Assembly: GCF_030704535.1 (NCBI RefSeq)
Contig: NC_081822.1
Coordinates: 33,401,501-33,465,500 of the forward strand
Source: Vitis vinifera
Lineage: Eukaryota; Streptophyta; Magnoliopsida; Vitales; Vitaceae
Reading direction: 5' to 3'
Length of the DNA stretch: 64,000 bases
Part shown: positions 21,691 through 34,684 of the stretch, piece by piece
Position numbering within the stretch: the stretch's first letter is position 1
How the letters are laid out: each line of letters begins with the position of its first letter
The notes under the pieces: generated by a model
Seen by the model: only the letters and a program-made list of their open reading frames with translations
Told to the model about the DNA's origin: nothing
Databases searched by the model: none
Program-made: the position numbers and the translations under genes

Positions 21691-21973
21691 CCCAGCTGGG
21701 CCCAAAAATTAAGAAATGGTCCATCTAACCGACCCATTTAAGCTGAAAACCCATAGGAAGTGTCAAAATTAAAAAGAAGGATATGCACTTTTATTAATTC
21801 CAAAAATAACCTTTGCTGATTATGAAAAAAAAAAATATAATAAACAAAAAAAGCCAGGTTGGAATTTTGCCCTATGTCTCTTCAGATTTCAAGCCTCCGT
21901 TTTCTTCTCTTTGTCTGCGGCTCTTGGGAATTTTGCCCTAATTTTGCTCTCTTCAGCATTTCAAGCCTATAAG

Positions 21974-22115
21974 CCATTTTCTTCTCTGCCTAGAAGTCGT
22001 TTTCTTCTCTGCCTAGAAGTCGTTTTCTTCTCTGTCTAGAAACCGATTTCTTCTTTGCCTAGAAGCCGTTTTCTTCTCTACCTAGAAGTCGTTTTCTTCT
22101 CTGCTTAGAAGCCGT
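21974..22115. repeat. 23-bp tandem repeat, about 6 copies
   Basis: Unit close to cgttttcttctctgcctagaagt. It lies at the left end of the Mutator-like element, before its first coding exon, and runs into a larger 193-bp duplication. Confidence 0.8.
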
Positions 22116-22189
22116 TTTTTCTGTTCCTCCCGAGTTTCTCCATCGCTTGCATCTCAATCTCTGTGGCTTTTTGGAATTTTGCCCTAATT

Positions 22190-22575
22190 TTGGTCTCTCT
22201 TCAGCAATTTCAAGCCTAGAAGCCGTTGTCTTCTCTTCCTCTCGAGCACTTCCATCGCTTGCATCTCAATCTCTGCGGCTCTTTCATTTTTTCTCACATT
22301 CGGCTGTCTCGAAAATTTGAATAAGGTATGGATTTCAGTTGGGTATCTCTTGTTGCATATTTGAGGTTAGTAGATTGCCTAAATTTTGGTCTCTTCAGCA
22401 TTTCAAGCCTAGAAGCCGTTTTCTTCTCTTCCTCCCGAGCACCTCCATCGCTTGCATCTCAATCTCTGCGACTCTTTCATTTTTTCTCGCATCCGTCTCT
22501 CTCGAGAATTTGAATAAGGTATGGATTTCAGTTGGGTCTCTCTTGTTGCATATTTGAGGTTAGTAGATTGCCTAA
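22190..22575. repeat. 193-bp tandem duplication, two copies
   Basis: 22190-22382 and 22383-22575 share the order 'ttcaagcctagaagccgtt', 'catcgcttgcatctcaatct', 'gaatttgaataaggtatgg' and 'catatttgaggttagtagat'. For instance ataaggtatgg is at 22321 and 22514. A partial third copy lies at 22086-22190. Chance open frames in it are not genes. Confidence 0.85.
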
Positions 22576-23423
22576 ATCTCGACCTAAATTTTCTTAGTCC
22601 AAATCTCTAAACTGTGTTCAACTTGATCTCCGGAGTTCAAGTTAGTGTTCCCATTCAATAATTGACATCTTGGTTTGGTACTATTATTCGGATGCTGAGA
22701 AAGTAATGAGAAAAAGAAAGGAAAAATTTTGAACCATAATTTTTTCTTTAATCCTTGAGAATACAGAAAATGCACTTTACCTGCAACTCATGATTCATGG
22801 CTTAATCGATCTGATTATATTTTTGTAATTTTTTTTAGATTTTTTTTCATGGTATTTGTATATTTTAAATTCAAAAAAATATTTGTGAAAAATTGTCATA
22901 TATACTTGAAAATAATTTATAATTGTTTAATTGGTTGCTAGAAAACCAGGAGAGGAAAAATGGAAAGGGGAAATGAATAACCTAAAAACCCTAAAGTTTT
23001 CTTATGGTGCATTGGCTTGAGATGTAGGCACAAGTAACAGATTTATCTCTTTTTATCTATTAGTTTTTTTTACCCTTAAACCTTAAATGTGTTAAACTAT
23101 TGCTTATGGTTTTGTATGAATCATCTAAAGTAGGACATGATAGTTTAGAAGAGAATTCTGTATTTGTTACATTTTTTAGGCTATTATCTCTTCATATTAT
23201 TTTGAAAAGCAACGCTTTATAATTAATATTTAAATATCTCCATTCTCTTTGAATAAGTTTGTAGGCATGTCTGATATAGTAGTACCAACAGAAATTGTCT
23301 AAGGGTTTGAGTGAGAATGAGAATTTGTTTTCTACCTAGTGTAAGTATAGGTCAGAGCTTAATAAAACGTGGGGGATTATTTCCTATTGAATGTCTTATA
23401 GTTCCATAATTCTAATGTTTTTG

Positions 23424-23472
<49 letters not shown>

Positions 23473-24160
23473 CTGCAGTATTATGTCGAATCGGACACAA
23501 AATCCTCCTACTTTACTAGATATTGTTGTGATGTTCTGTCTTAAAGTTCCAAGTATTGACACGATTAGATTATTAGCATAGGTAAGTAGTAGTGTCAAAT
23601 TGGGTAGCACTAAAGTAGTTGGAAAGAGAGGTTTTTGCTTATAAAAATGTGAACTATGAATATATAAGTAAAGGGGAATGATAGGGAAAATAAGTTAGAG
23701 ATTCGTTTTTTTTTTTCCTTTTAAAGCCTTTCTTAGTTTTTAATTTAATGATTTTTTTAATCTATTAATTTGAATCTTTTAATTTCCATTTCAGTTTTAC
23801 ATTTCTCATTTTTGTTTTTTATTTTTATTATTATTTTTAGTTTTGTTTAGGTTATGTAGTATTTATCAGTCCAAGAGAAGAGAGAAGCTCGGTCTTCATA
23901 TCTTAGTTCAACTCACCGTTTGTTTATTAGTGCCTATCTTAAAATAATCTTACCGTTGACAATGGTTAGAATAATCAAAAGGAGCAACAAAAATTATTTT
24001 TTAAGACTTTAAAGTTACATTTTTTTGTATATACATTTTTTAAAATATAACTTTTTTGTATGGGAACATAGTATATTGTGAGATGAAAAAACTTTTAAGA
24101 TCACATTGAATATGCATTATTGTTTGTTCAACAATATAAATTTGTGCTTTATTTCAATAG
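22576..24160. other. 5' leader/intron region of the Mutator-like element, no coding signal
   Basis: AT-rich. It contains a (TA)n microsatellite and ends in a splice acceptor (tttcaatag, 24152-24160) before the first coding exon. An upstream non-coding exon is likely but cannot be placed. Confidence 0.45.
23426..23469. repeat. (TA)n microsatellite
   Basis: About 22 TA dinucleotides in a row. Confidence 0.95.
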
Positions 24161-24614
24161 GTTGATGGATGCCACAAATAGAATATACTGTTATATTTTC
24201 GTGGGAGGCAAACTTGTCCAAAAAAATGATGGCCTTTGGGAATATGTTGGTGGAAGAAGCAAAGGTATTCACATTTATAAAGGAATGACATTTGAAGAAT
24301 TCACTCAGAAGGTCTTAGAAAAATTCGACATTTCCCTTCATGTGATGAGGATGCACTACACCCTCAAGTTTAACCCTAGAGTCATCCAAGATTTAGAAGA
24401 TGAGGATGACTTGGATAACGTGGTTTCCCACAGTGATGACTTTGCAAATGTGTACATAGTCGAGTCACCCGGTGTGGAAGCCATAGAGGCAAATATACCG
24501 AATACACAGTTGGCACTTGGGTAATGCGTTTTCACTTGGATGTCTATTTAAAATGTGATGAATATCAATTTTACGCATTATGTAGTCTAATTTTGGTTAT
24601 GAATGTAAATGCAG

Positions 24615-25579
24615 AGGTCCACATCCTACGTTTCCTTCGTCTAATGCATCATGCGATGCAAATCCTAATACTATGATGTTATTAAGAGGTTTTGCATCGC
24701 GTTGTGCAGATACTGAGTACACCCTTTTGGAATCGAATCGGTTTCGTGAGGCAATATTAGGTTCCGGACATACATTTAAGAATGCAGATGAGTTTCGGAA
24801 TGCAATATACCAAATGTCATTAGCTGGAAGGTTTCAATACAAGTACAAGAAAAATTCACCTACACATATGTCAGTAAAGTGTTCGGTTGAGGATTGTCCT
24901 TGGAAGATAACAACTCATGCTGTTGAAGGAAATGAAATATTGCGAGTTTATACTTACCAAGTTAATCATAATCATATAGCTCAAGATGAGTGTTCATCTA
25001 AGGTACGGGTTTCTTCCAAGAGAGGTGCTGTTGTTGTTGAAGACGTGTTTAGAACAACTCTAGAATACCTTCCTCGACAAATTTGCAAGGATTTTGAACG
25101 TGATCATGGAGTTCAATTGACTTATAACCAAGCATGGCATCTTAAAGAGAAGGCAAAAGAGCGTGTATATGGATCTCCACGTGCGTCCTACGCGTATTTG
25201 CCTTGGTTATGCCATAGGCTAAGGGAAATTAACCCTGGAACTATTGCCGAGTACACTTCTCATGAAGGTCACTTCAAGCAATTGTTCATTGCCCACGCAT
25301 TTTCAATTCAAGGGTTCACCATGGGGTGTCGACCGATATTGGCTATTGATTCTTGCCACCTAAGTGGTCCATACAAAGGAGCTCTTTTGTCTGCCATTGC
25401 ATATGATGCAGATGATGGAATGTTCCCTCTAGCCTTGGGTGTGGTTGGTTCAGAAAATTATGAGGATTGGTATTGGTTCTTGGAGAAATTGAAGGGGATC
25501 CTAGATGGTCAAGAAGTAATTATTATATCAGATAGACATCAAGGGATATTGCGTAGTGTTTCGGAGTTGTTTGGGGTAG
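24615..25579 (+). pseudogene. Transposase exon 2, 5' part (zinc-binding domain and first two Asp)
   Basis: Open from the acceptor aatgcag to the Gypsy junction at 25579. It joins exon 1 as LGGPHPTFPS across a GT..AG intron of 94 bases. The frame ends shortly inside the Gypsy LTR. Confidence 0.88.
25575..25579. repeat. Gypsy target-site duplication, left copy (GGTAG)
   Basis: Partner is GGTAA at 36085-36089, one mismatch. The host reading frame with GGTAG gives the expected Glu (VENHAY), so the right copy carries the change. Confidence 0.8.
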
Positions 25580-26979
25580 TGATAACCCGACTCTTGGTAG
25601 CTTGGCATGTAAGGGTATCAACAAAATTTATACCTAAGGTCCTTTCACTAAAGTAGCAAAGCTACTATAGCATAGTGGCTCTAGGATCGAACACTGGGAA
25701 GGGTTTTTACTTTAACTGGTGAAGTTCGGAGGATGGAGTGAACTTTTCTTAATAAAAAGTAGGTTAAGATGAAAACATAAAAAGATGAAGGTGTTGTAAA
25801 CTAAACTAACATGAAAATAGGTTAAAAGATGGAAAAAGAAGTTTCTCAAAGCTTTGGATAGCCATGCTTAACTCACTGTGTAAAAATGGAGATTTTGGGA
25901 CTTTTCACCTCGAGTTGGGGAAGCAACTAAGGTGATGCTTACTTCTCGAACCGGTATGAGTTTAACAACTGAGTTTTAGTCCTTGAAAACTTACAAAAAG
26001 GGTAGCTGAACCTCATAAATGCCCTTTTAATGATATAGGTCATCTCCTCGACTTGCAATACAATGGCTCGTAGGGGATAACTAATGAACGTCAGTGGATC
26101 TAACAATAAGAATCCACTGAGACCAAAAGGTTATCAAGTATTGGCCATTCAAAGCAAGTTAGAGGGATTAAAAGCTTTACTTTGAATGAAAACATTTATG
26201 ACGCTCAACTACTTACATTCATGGCTTGGAAATCTCCATCCTGACACGGGAGCTTCACATGGCATCCATTACTTCAAGAAACTAAAAGGTTTTAGCCTCT
26301 CATCCTTGGGGATTTCATCCTCCAAGGATGTTTGGCTACTAAGAAAATGAGAAAGAAAAGAGAAAAGAAACGTATGAACAAAAGTGATCTTATAACTTAT
26401 AAAGTTACAGGTTACAAGATTAGATGATGATTGTCTGAGGCTCTTCACCTCTATTTAAAGACAATAACAAGCTAAATTACAAGAGCTATTACAAAAGCAA
26501 CCTATTCATTGGTTGATTACAAGGGTAAAATAGGTATTTACAAAGCTAAAAATCAAGCAAAATATCTTGGAGAACCGGTAGTGGAATAACATCAACAACG
26601 TCTCAAAACAGGAGATTCAAAGGAATTTCGCAATGTGCCTAAATCTACCTTGCGAAATTTTCGCAAGGTGTTTCTTCATTCTGTTTTCTTCACTCTGTTT
26701 TCCTCTTCTCCATTGCTTGTGCTCGTGTTTCCACTTGAAATTCAAGCCTGTAATCGTCCAAAATCCTTGCTTAACTCGCCCAAATAGCTCCTCCATCAAT
26801 TGGCATGCTTGAATCGATTCATAAGCTGATAAAAACATGTCAACTTGCCACAAAAAGGTTAAAACCAATTACTAAGGACCTTAATGAATTAATTGGGTTA
26901 AATGAATATGATTACTACTCAAAGGTGCTTAAAACCATTATAATTAGGTCTACAAAAAAGCACTTTTTGGTAGTAATCA
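25580..26979 (-). repeat. Gypsy 3' LTR (left copy)
   Basis: 1400 bp, plus-strand ends TGATAACCC..GTAATCA. I count 7 substitutions and no length change against 34685-36084 (for example ctttcact/cttacact, cttctcgaa/cttcccgaa, caattacta/caatcacta). A TATA-like TTTAAATAG on the minus strand lies at 26450-26459. The near-palindrome cttgcgaaattttcgcaag is at about 26649-26667. Confidence 0.95.
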
Positions 26980-26991
26980 CACCCCCCAACC
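26980..26991 (-). other. Polypurine tract of the Gypsy
   Basis: The minus strand reads ggttggggggtg directly before the 3' LTR, the position of the plus-strand primer. Confidence 0.7.
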
Positions 26992-28863
26992 GACTCATTG
27001 CTAGTCCCTTAGCAATGGAGGAGATAAAAACTAAGTAAACTATAATAATATACATAAAAGGGATCATGAAAATCACTCCAAAAAATAATTGAGTGGGATG
27101 ACTGAAATCAAAACACATCTCACATGGTGAACTAAAGATACGAAGATTCAAAATGCAATAGGAGTTGTCAAAGCTAAAACTTAAACAAAAAGTACAAAGA
27201 GTGGAGATTATGCAATTAAGTATCAAAAGAATCTCTACTCTCAAGGTTCCGGATCAAACTCTTCCATAATGAGCTAAGTGTTAATGAGATTAGCTTCCGG
27301 ATATAGTATGCACAACTATCCTCTCCCCCCAACCTAAGCTTTTCTCGGACATTGGCAAAATTAACCAACTCTTAATAGGTTAGGAACGCACCTTCTTATT
27401 CACAATTCTTTTTACTCACTAAACTTAACCAATTCACCTATGTAGCAAGCAGAGGATCGATGACTCCCAACCAATCAAGGTTTAGGGCATCGGGTTTTAA
27501 AGGCTTTCGCCACCCCTTCGGATCATGCTTAGGTTTCAAGGAAAGAATAGAAGCTTATTCTCTTTTTCTTTTTCTTTTTCTCTTTTCCTTTTTCTTTTTC
27601 TCTTTTTCTTTTTCTAAGACTTATTGGTCTTTTTGAGGTGTCCCAACACTATTAAAAAGAGGTTAAGTAATAAACCAAGTCAAAATTTTCCTAAGCTTAG
27701 AGGGTGAGAAAGTTTTACATCATAAATCCGGGATCTAATGTGCATGGTGTGTGTAAAGCTTGAAATGGAAGAAATAAGTTCGAAATCAAAGAGGGCTTCA
27801 ATAGATTATCAACTTTGAAAGCATAAAACAAACTCTAAGACTTAAGTAATTAAGTTAAAACTCGACTTATCCTATTTTATTTTGAGAAATTATCTTTAAC
27901 AACCATAGAGAATGAAACAAAAAATTTTGAAAAAGGGCAAAAACTACTAAATCAACAAAATAACTAACTAGAATAGGAAATACTTACTTCCTCAACTCTC
28001 CTCCCAACCGAGATGAACATTGTCCCCAATGTTTCTATCGAAAAATACGAGGAAGGAATGATATACCTTATGGTGATGTGGTATTCAAAGCGTGTGAGTG
28101 CATCCACATGATTCAAAAACCATAAGAAACGTGAGAGAGGAAATAAGATACAAAAAATGATGCTTATATAAACTGAGAGAGTTGAGTACAAGATATAAGC
28201 ATGAGGTACATACAATCTCAGAATATAAAACATGTACATATACAGAAAAACATATACAAAATGGAGATAGAAATATCCAATCATGGATGTGGCTCCTGAG
28301 GTGGAGGAGGTGATATGTCCAGGTGATGGTGGATTTGAGAGAGCATGGCGGAGTGCTGGAAATTTCGCAAGGTGAAAATTCACCTTGCCAAATTTTCGCA
28401 CTGGCTACTCCCCTTAAAAACCAATCCCGAGAGGTTGCATTTTGATATTTGCTTTGAAAACAATTTCGCAAGGTGAAAAATGACTTGCGAAAATTTTCGC
28501 ACTGGTTACTCCTTGCGAAAGTGCAATCCCGAGAGGTTGCATTTTGCATCTTGCCAAAATGTGCATTTCGCAACTCACTTTTTGAGTTGCGAAATGGGCT
28601 TTTAAGCTTGGACTTAGATATATTTCTCCCTTATTTCACCTTTCTCTCCACATTTGTGAGCTTGTGAGCTTTCGTACCTGCTATTGGACATCAAAGCTCC
28701 ATTAAAAACATAAAAAAAACAAAATCAAAACTAAGAAACCTAAACAAAATATGTGCAAAAGTACTAAAAATGCAAAGTAAACAAGAATGTACTACTAAAA
28801 TTAAAACAAAAAGAGATGAGCACTTAGCTTTTCATGCTAAGCTCATCAACTTACCACACTTTC
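26992..28863 (-). other. Gypsy 3' internal region, no convincing gene
   Basis: Lies between pol and the 3' LTR. It has a T/C-rich run (27555-27615) and at 28360-28580 a set of direct and inverted copies of ttcgcaaggtgaaaa and 'cccgagaggttgcattttg' (28427 and 28530). Open frames across it are driven by these repeats and show no domain. Confidence 0.6.
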
Positions 28864-31800
28864 TCAAGGATGTGATGGGTCATGGAGGATGAGTACCTCC
28901 TTGTCACGGGAAAATGGCTCGATGTAGGGCTTGAGTCTTTGCCCATTTACCTTGAAGGTCTTTGCACTATTTGAGTTGAGTAACTCAATTACTCCATGTG
29001 AGTGTACTTGGTGGATGACAAAAGGCCCTACCCACCTTGATTTGAGCTTTCCCGGAAATAGGTGAAGCTTAGAGTCATATAGCAAGACTCTTTGTCCCTT
29101 GAAAAATTCTTTCTTGGTCACCAACTGATCATGCCATCTCTTTAGCTTTTCCTTAGCTATTTTTGAGTTGAGATAGGCATCATTTCTCAATTCCTCAAGC
29201 TCATTTAAATCCAAACTCCTCTTTAGCCCAGCCTTAGTTAAATCCATGTTGAGTTTTTTAATGGCCCACCATGCCTTGAACTCGATCTCAACGGGAAGAT
29301 GGCAAGCTTTGCCATAAACAAGACGGTATGGTGACATCCCAAGGATAGTCTTATAAGCCGTCCTATACGCCCATAGGGAATCAAGGAGCCTAATAGACCA
29401 ATCTTTCCTATTGGTGTTCACCACCTTCATCAAGATGTTCTTAATTTCCCGGTTGGCTAGCTCTACTTGGCCACTCGTCTGAGGATGATAAGGTGTAGCT
29501 ACCTTATGCTTAACTCCGTACTTGGCCAAAAGAGCTTCAAAGGGCTTGTTGCAAAAGTGAGTGCCTCCATCACTGATGATTGCTTTAGGCACTCCAAACC
29601 TCGAGAAGATGTTTTCTTTTAGGAATTTGAGAACCACTTTGTGATCATTGGTTCTACAGGGTATAGCTTCAACCCACTTTGAAACATAATCAACTCCTAC
29701 CAAGATGTAGGAGTGGCCAAAAGACATAGGGAAAGGTCCCATGAAGTCTATGCCCCAAACATAAAAAAGATCCACTATCAAGATGGGGTTCAAAGGCATC
29801 ATGTTTCTCCTTGAAAGCTTGCCTAGTCTTTGGCACTTATCACATCCTTTACTTACCTCATGGGCATCCTTAAAAAGTGAGGGCCACCAAAAGCCCGATT
29901 GAAGAACTCTCATTGCCGTCTTTTGAGAGGCAAAGTGGCCTCCACATGCATTCCCATGGCAATGAGATAGGATCCCATGCTTCTCTTGTTCAGGCACACA
30001 CTTCCTTATAATTTGGTCCGCACAATACTTGAAGAGAAAAGGCTCCTCCCAATAATATGCATGGACCTTGGCAAAGAAATTCTTCTTGTCCTGAGAGCTC
30101 CATTCACTTGGTATTTCTCCTGTGACCAAGTAATTGGCAATGTGTGCAAACCATGGCACTTCCTCCACAAGCATCAAGGATTCCTCAGGGAAATCATCAT
30201 TTATGGGAAGTCCATGGGTGTCATGAGCAATGTTGAGCCTTGACAAGTGGTCAGCTACCACATTCTCAACACCTTTCTTATCTCTGATCTGGAGGTTGAA
30301 CTCTTGAAGCAAAAGTATCCACCTAATCAACCTAGCCTTGGCATCTTGCTTGGTTAGCAAATACTTCAAAGCTGAATGATCCGTGAATACCACAATGGAA
30401 GACCCTATCAAATAAGCTCTGAACTTATCCAAAGCATACACCACAACAAGTAATTCCTTCTCAGTGGTGGTGTAATTCTTTTGAGCATCATTCAAAGACT
30501 TGCTTGCATAGTAGATCACATAAGGTTTGCCATCTTCTTTTTGTCCCAAAACAGCCCCAATAGCATAATCACTTGAGTCACACATCACTTCAAATGGCAA
30601 CTCCCAATTTGGTGCTCTCACAATGGGCGCTGATGTCAAGAATTGCTTAAGAAGCTCAAAACTCCTTTGACATTTATCATCCCACTCAAACTTGGCATCC
30701 TTCACCAATAACTCACAAAGAGGTTTGGCAATCTTGGAAAAATCCTTTATAAACCTCCTATAGAACCCGACATGCCCAAGGAATTGCCTTATTCCTTTTA
30801 CATTGGTGGGAGGTGGCAACTTCACAATTAGTTCCACCTTAGCTCTATCTACCTCTATACCCTTCTTTGAGATTACGTGCCCAAGAACAATACCTTGATT
30901 TACCATAAAATGGCACTTCTCCCAATTGAGTACGAGGTCTTTCTCTATGCATCTTTTCAAAACATCTTCAAGATGTGACAAACAATCCTCAAAAGAAGTC
31001 CCATACACAGTTATGTCATCCATGAAGACTTCCATGATTCATTCAACCATGTCACTGAAGATGCTAAGCATGCATCTTTGGAAGGTAGCAGGAGTGTTGC
31101 ATAATCCAAAAGGCATCCGCCTATAAGCATAGGTGCCGAATGGACAAGTGAAGGTAGTCTTCTCCTGGTCCTCCACATCAATCTCTATTTGAAAATACCC
31201 AGAATACCCATCCAAGAAGCAATAAAAAGGATGCCCAGATACTCTCTCAAGGACTTGATCCATGAAAGGTAAAGGGAAGTGATCCTTTCTCGTTACTGCG
31301 TTCAGCTTCCTATAGTCAATGCACACCCTCCAACCAGTTGTGAGGCGTGTGGACACTTCATCTCCATTTTCCCCCTTGACTACGGTTATCCCGGACTTCT
31401 TTGGAACAACTTGGGTTGGACTCACCCAAGTGCTATCCGAAATGGGGTAAATGATGCCCGCTTGAAGAAGCTTCAACACTTCAGCCCTTACTACCTCTTG
31501 CATATGAGGATTCAATCTCCTCTGTGGCTGACGAGTTGGCTTAGCTTCCTCCTCCATATAAATATGGTGCGTGCAAATCAATGGGCTTATCCCCTTCAAA
31601 TCAGAAATTTGCCATCCGATGGCCTTCTTATGCTTTCTAAGGATTCTCAGAAGATTGTCCTCTTGTGAAACGGTTAAAGAAGAAGAAATTACCACCGGGG
31701 CTTTATTGCCTTCCTCCAAGTAAGCATACTTCAACTCGGCAGGAAGGGTCTTCAATTCAAGCTTAAAGATTGCATCCTTAGCTTCTTTCATCTCTTCCTC

Positions 31801-34440
31801 ATCCTTGAACAAAGGGAGGATCACTGGCTTTTGTCTCCAGTTTGACATAATGGCATTCATTCCCATGGGTTCAGCTAACCCATCATCAAGATCTTCATGG
31901 CTTTCATCTGAATTCTCTTCAAACTGATCAAGGATACTCTGATTACAATGCTCCTCCACCAGGGTATCTATCATACACACTTCTTCCGGGCCCTCATCTT
32001 CTTCAGGATGGATGTGCTTTTGACATAGATGGAAGATGTTGAGTTCCAATGTCATATTCCCAAAAGTGAGTTGCATGACCCCATTCCTACAATTGATGAT
32101 TGCATTGGATGTTGCAAGGAATGGTCTTCCAAGGATGATTGGAACATAGTTGATCCCTTTGACAATGGGATCCGTATCAAGCACCACAAAATCTACTGGA
32201 TAGTAGAATTTGTCAACTTGAACCAATACATCCTTTATTACCCCCCTGGGGATTTTCACTGATCGGTCAGCTAAGGATAGGGTGATCGATGTTGGCTTGA
32301 GTTCTCCCAACCCCAGCTCCTTGTATACAGAGTATGGAAGCAAGTTAACACTTGCCCCCAAATCAAGCAATGCCTTCTCCACTTGGGTTCCTCCAATATT
32401 GACTGAGATTGTAGGACACCCAGGATCTTTGTATTTGATTGGAGACTTGCATTGGATTATAGCACTCACTTGCTCAGTTAGGAAGGCTTGCTTTGTAACA
32501 TTGAGTCCTCTTTTCACAGTGCACAAGTCCTTCAAAAACTTTGCATATGTGGGTACTTGCTTGATCATATCAAGTAAAGGAATATTCACCTTCACTTGTC
32601 TTAGCACATCAAGAATCTCAGAAGCATTCTTGATCGGTTTCTTCCCACGCAAGGCTTGAGGAAATGGAGGAGGCATGTGCTTCTTCATCATGCCTTCCTT
32701 TAAAAGAATTTGAGGTTCCTCATCCATGCTAGGAATGATGCTTTCTTTCATCTGAACTTCCTTTCCCTTTTGTTCATTCTTCTTTTCTTCATTTCTATCA
32801 GCCTTGTCTTCTTTGGCTTTCCTCTGATCATGCTCCGGCTGATGCACTTCCTTACCACTTCTCAAAGTGATAATAGCTTGCACGTCTCTCACCTTTGAAG
32901 AATCCTCGTCTTTGGATTCCACTTCATGTATCCCCTTAGGATTTTGGTGAGGCTGAGAGGGAAACTTCCCTTTCTCATTGACAGTGTTCAAATTTGTGAG
33001 CCTTGAGATGGAATATTGGATGTTATCAATTTTCTGAGACAACTCATTATGCATCCCATCTATCTTCTTGTTCAATGTACTCTCTACGTTGTCAATCTTT
33101 TGATTTAGTTGAGAGTTGATGGATTTTTGCTCACTCACAAAGTCACCCATAACCTTGCTAAGGCTTATGAGTGCTTGCTCAACTGAGGATTGACCTTGAC
33201 TCTGTTGGCTTGATTGGGCTGGTGACTGATATGAGTTTGGCCTTGGCTTCCATGCAAAGTTTGGGTGATTCCTCCAGTTAGAGTTGTACGTGTTGCCATA
33301 GGGAGCATTTGAATTTGGCTTCCATTGGCCAATCAGGTTAGCTTGTTCCCCAAACATTTCTCTTGCTGCCGGAATGGTGGGACATTCTTCCACCATATGT
33401 TCAAATGACTGACATATGGAGCAAGGATTGGCTGGTTGTTGAGGTTCTGAAATAGCTTGGACTTCGTGAACTTTTCTCAACTCCATTTCCTCTATTTTTC
33501 TAGCCATGGCAGCTACCTTGGCTTTCATCTCCATGTCTTCACTCAGACTGTACATCTCGGTGGAACCTCCATCATTTGATAACCCGACTCTTGACATTTG
33601 CTGAACTGGCCTCTTCCCCATTTCTCTGTTAGTGGGCTCATCCCATCCACGGGAAACCTCTGAGACATAACTTAGGAAATCCATAGCCTCCTCAGGGTTC
33701 TTGCTCATGAAATCGCCCCCACACATTGTCTCCAATATCTGCTTCATTGAAGATGACATGCCATCATAAAAATAGCTCACCAAAAGCCATGTATCAAAGC
33801 CGTGGTGAGGACATGCATTGATGGCCTCCATATACCTCTCCCAGCATTCATAAAATTTTTCATTCTCACGTGCTGAGAAGTTGGAGATTTGTCTCTTCAA
33901 TCCATTTGTTCTGTGAGTAGGGAAAAACTTCTTCAAAAAATCAGCTTGAAGTTCTGTCCATGTTCTTATGCTTCTCGGCCTCAAGGAATTGAGCCATATC
34001 TTGGCCTTGTCCTTTAATGTGAATGGAAAGAGCTTCAACCTCATAAGCTCAATAGCTGTTCCTCCTTCTTGAAAAGTATTGCACACATCTTCGAACTCCT
34101 TTATGTGCGCATATGGATTTTCACTTTCCATCCCATGGAAAGTAGGAAGCAGAGGCACGATGTGTGGCCTGATAATCAATTGCTCTGTAGGAGGAATGAT
34201 GCAAGATGGTGCACTCATCCTCGGAGGGTGCATCCTGTCCCTCATGGACCTATACAAGTTCGGATCATTCCCCTGCCCGTGTTGTGAATGTTGATCCTCT
34301 GGCTGATTCTCCATGACTTCCAAAATAATTTCTAATTCAGTAGCTCGTGGAGTCTCTATCCACACTAACCTTCCCTCTTGGTCTCTAATCCAATAGGGCA
34401 TGCACGGATTCAGCTGGAACAAAACAAATAAACAAAACAA
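28864..34440 (-). pseudogene. Gypsy gag-pol polyprotein with one in-frame stop
   Basis: One frame of 1859 codons is open except for TGA at 31041-31039. Domains from the ATG at 34440: retrotransposon gag (about 100-290), CCHC knuckle CSICQSFEHMVEEC (about 338-352), coiled-coil-like repeats, aspartic protease LLDLGASVNLLP (about 690), reverse transcriptase (VCIDYRKLNAV about 1037, FMDD about 1140), RNase H ([15 protein letters not shown] about 1283) and integrase (HHCC with CDKCQRLG, then [18 protein letters not shown] and ELANREIKN for the D, D and E). The stop falls six codons before FMDD, where Arg (CGA) would fit, so a single C-to-T change explains it. The true start may be a later Met. Everything else looks intact. 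Confidence 0.93.
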
Positions 34441-34664
34441 AGAAAAAGAAGAAAAAAACAGAGCATGCGGAAGGAAAAACAGAGTATGAAAAATAAACTA
34501 AAAATGAAAGTTAAAAGCTAAAAGAAACTTATCTAAACTAAGTTAAAAATGTTCTAAAACTAAAATAAAAAGTTAGTAAATGAAAAATGAGATAGAATTC
34601 ACCTTACTCATGAGAAGTCTCACAAGTTACCTCCGGCTGATTTATTCACAGTGAAGTAGCACCC

Positions 34665-34682
34665 TCCCCGGCAGCGGCGCCA
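34665..34682 (-). other. Gypsy primer-binding site (tRNA-Asp type)
   Basis: The minus strand reads TGGCGCCGCTGCCGGGGA, two bases after the 5' LTR end. It fits the 3' end of plant tRNA-Asp with at most one difference from the usual Athila site. Confidence 0.8.
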
Positions 34683-34684
34683 TT

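Noticed and set aside
22328..22557. Small plus-strand open frames in the 193-bp duplication
   Set aside because: They arise from the repeated sequence itself and have no domain or splice context.
27964..28573. An envelope-like third gene of the Athila-type Gypsy
   Set aside because: The frames are short, overlap each other, contain repeat-derived sequence and show neither a signal peptide nor a convincing membrane-protein layout.
31279..32898. Plus-strand open frames inside the Gypsy
   Set aside because: Antisense shadows of the gag-pol frame.
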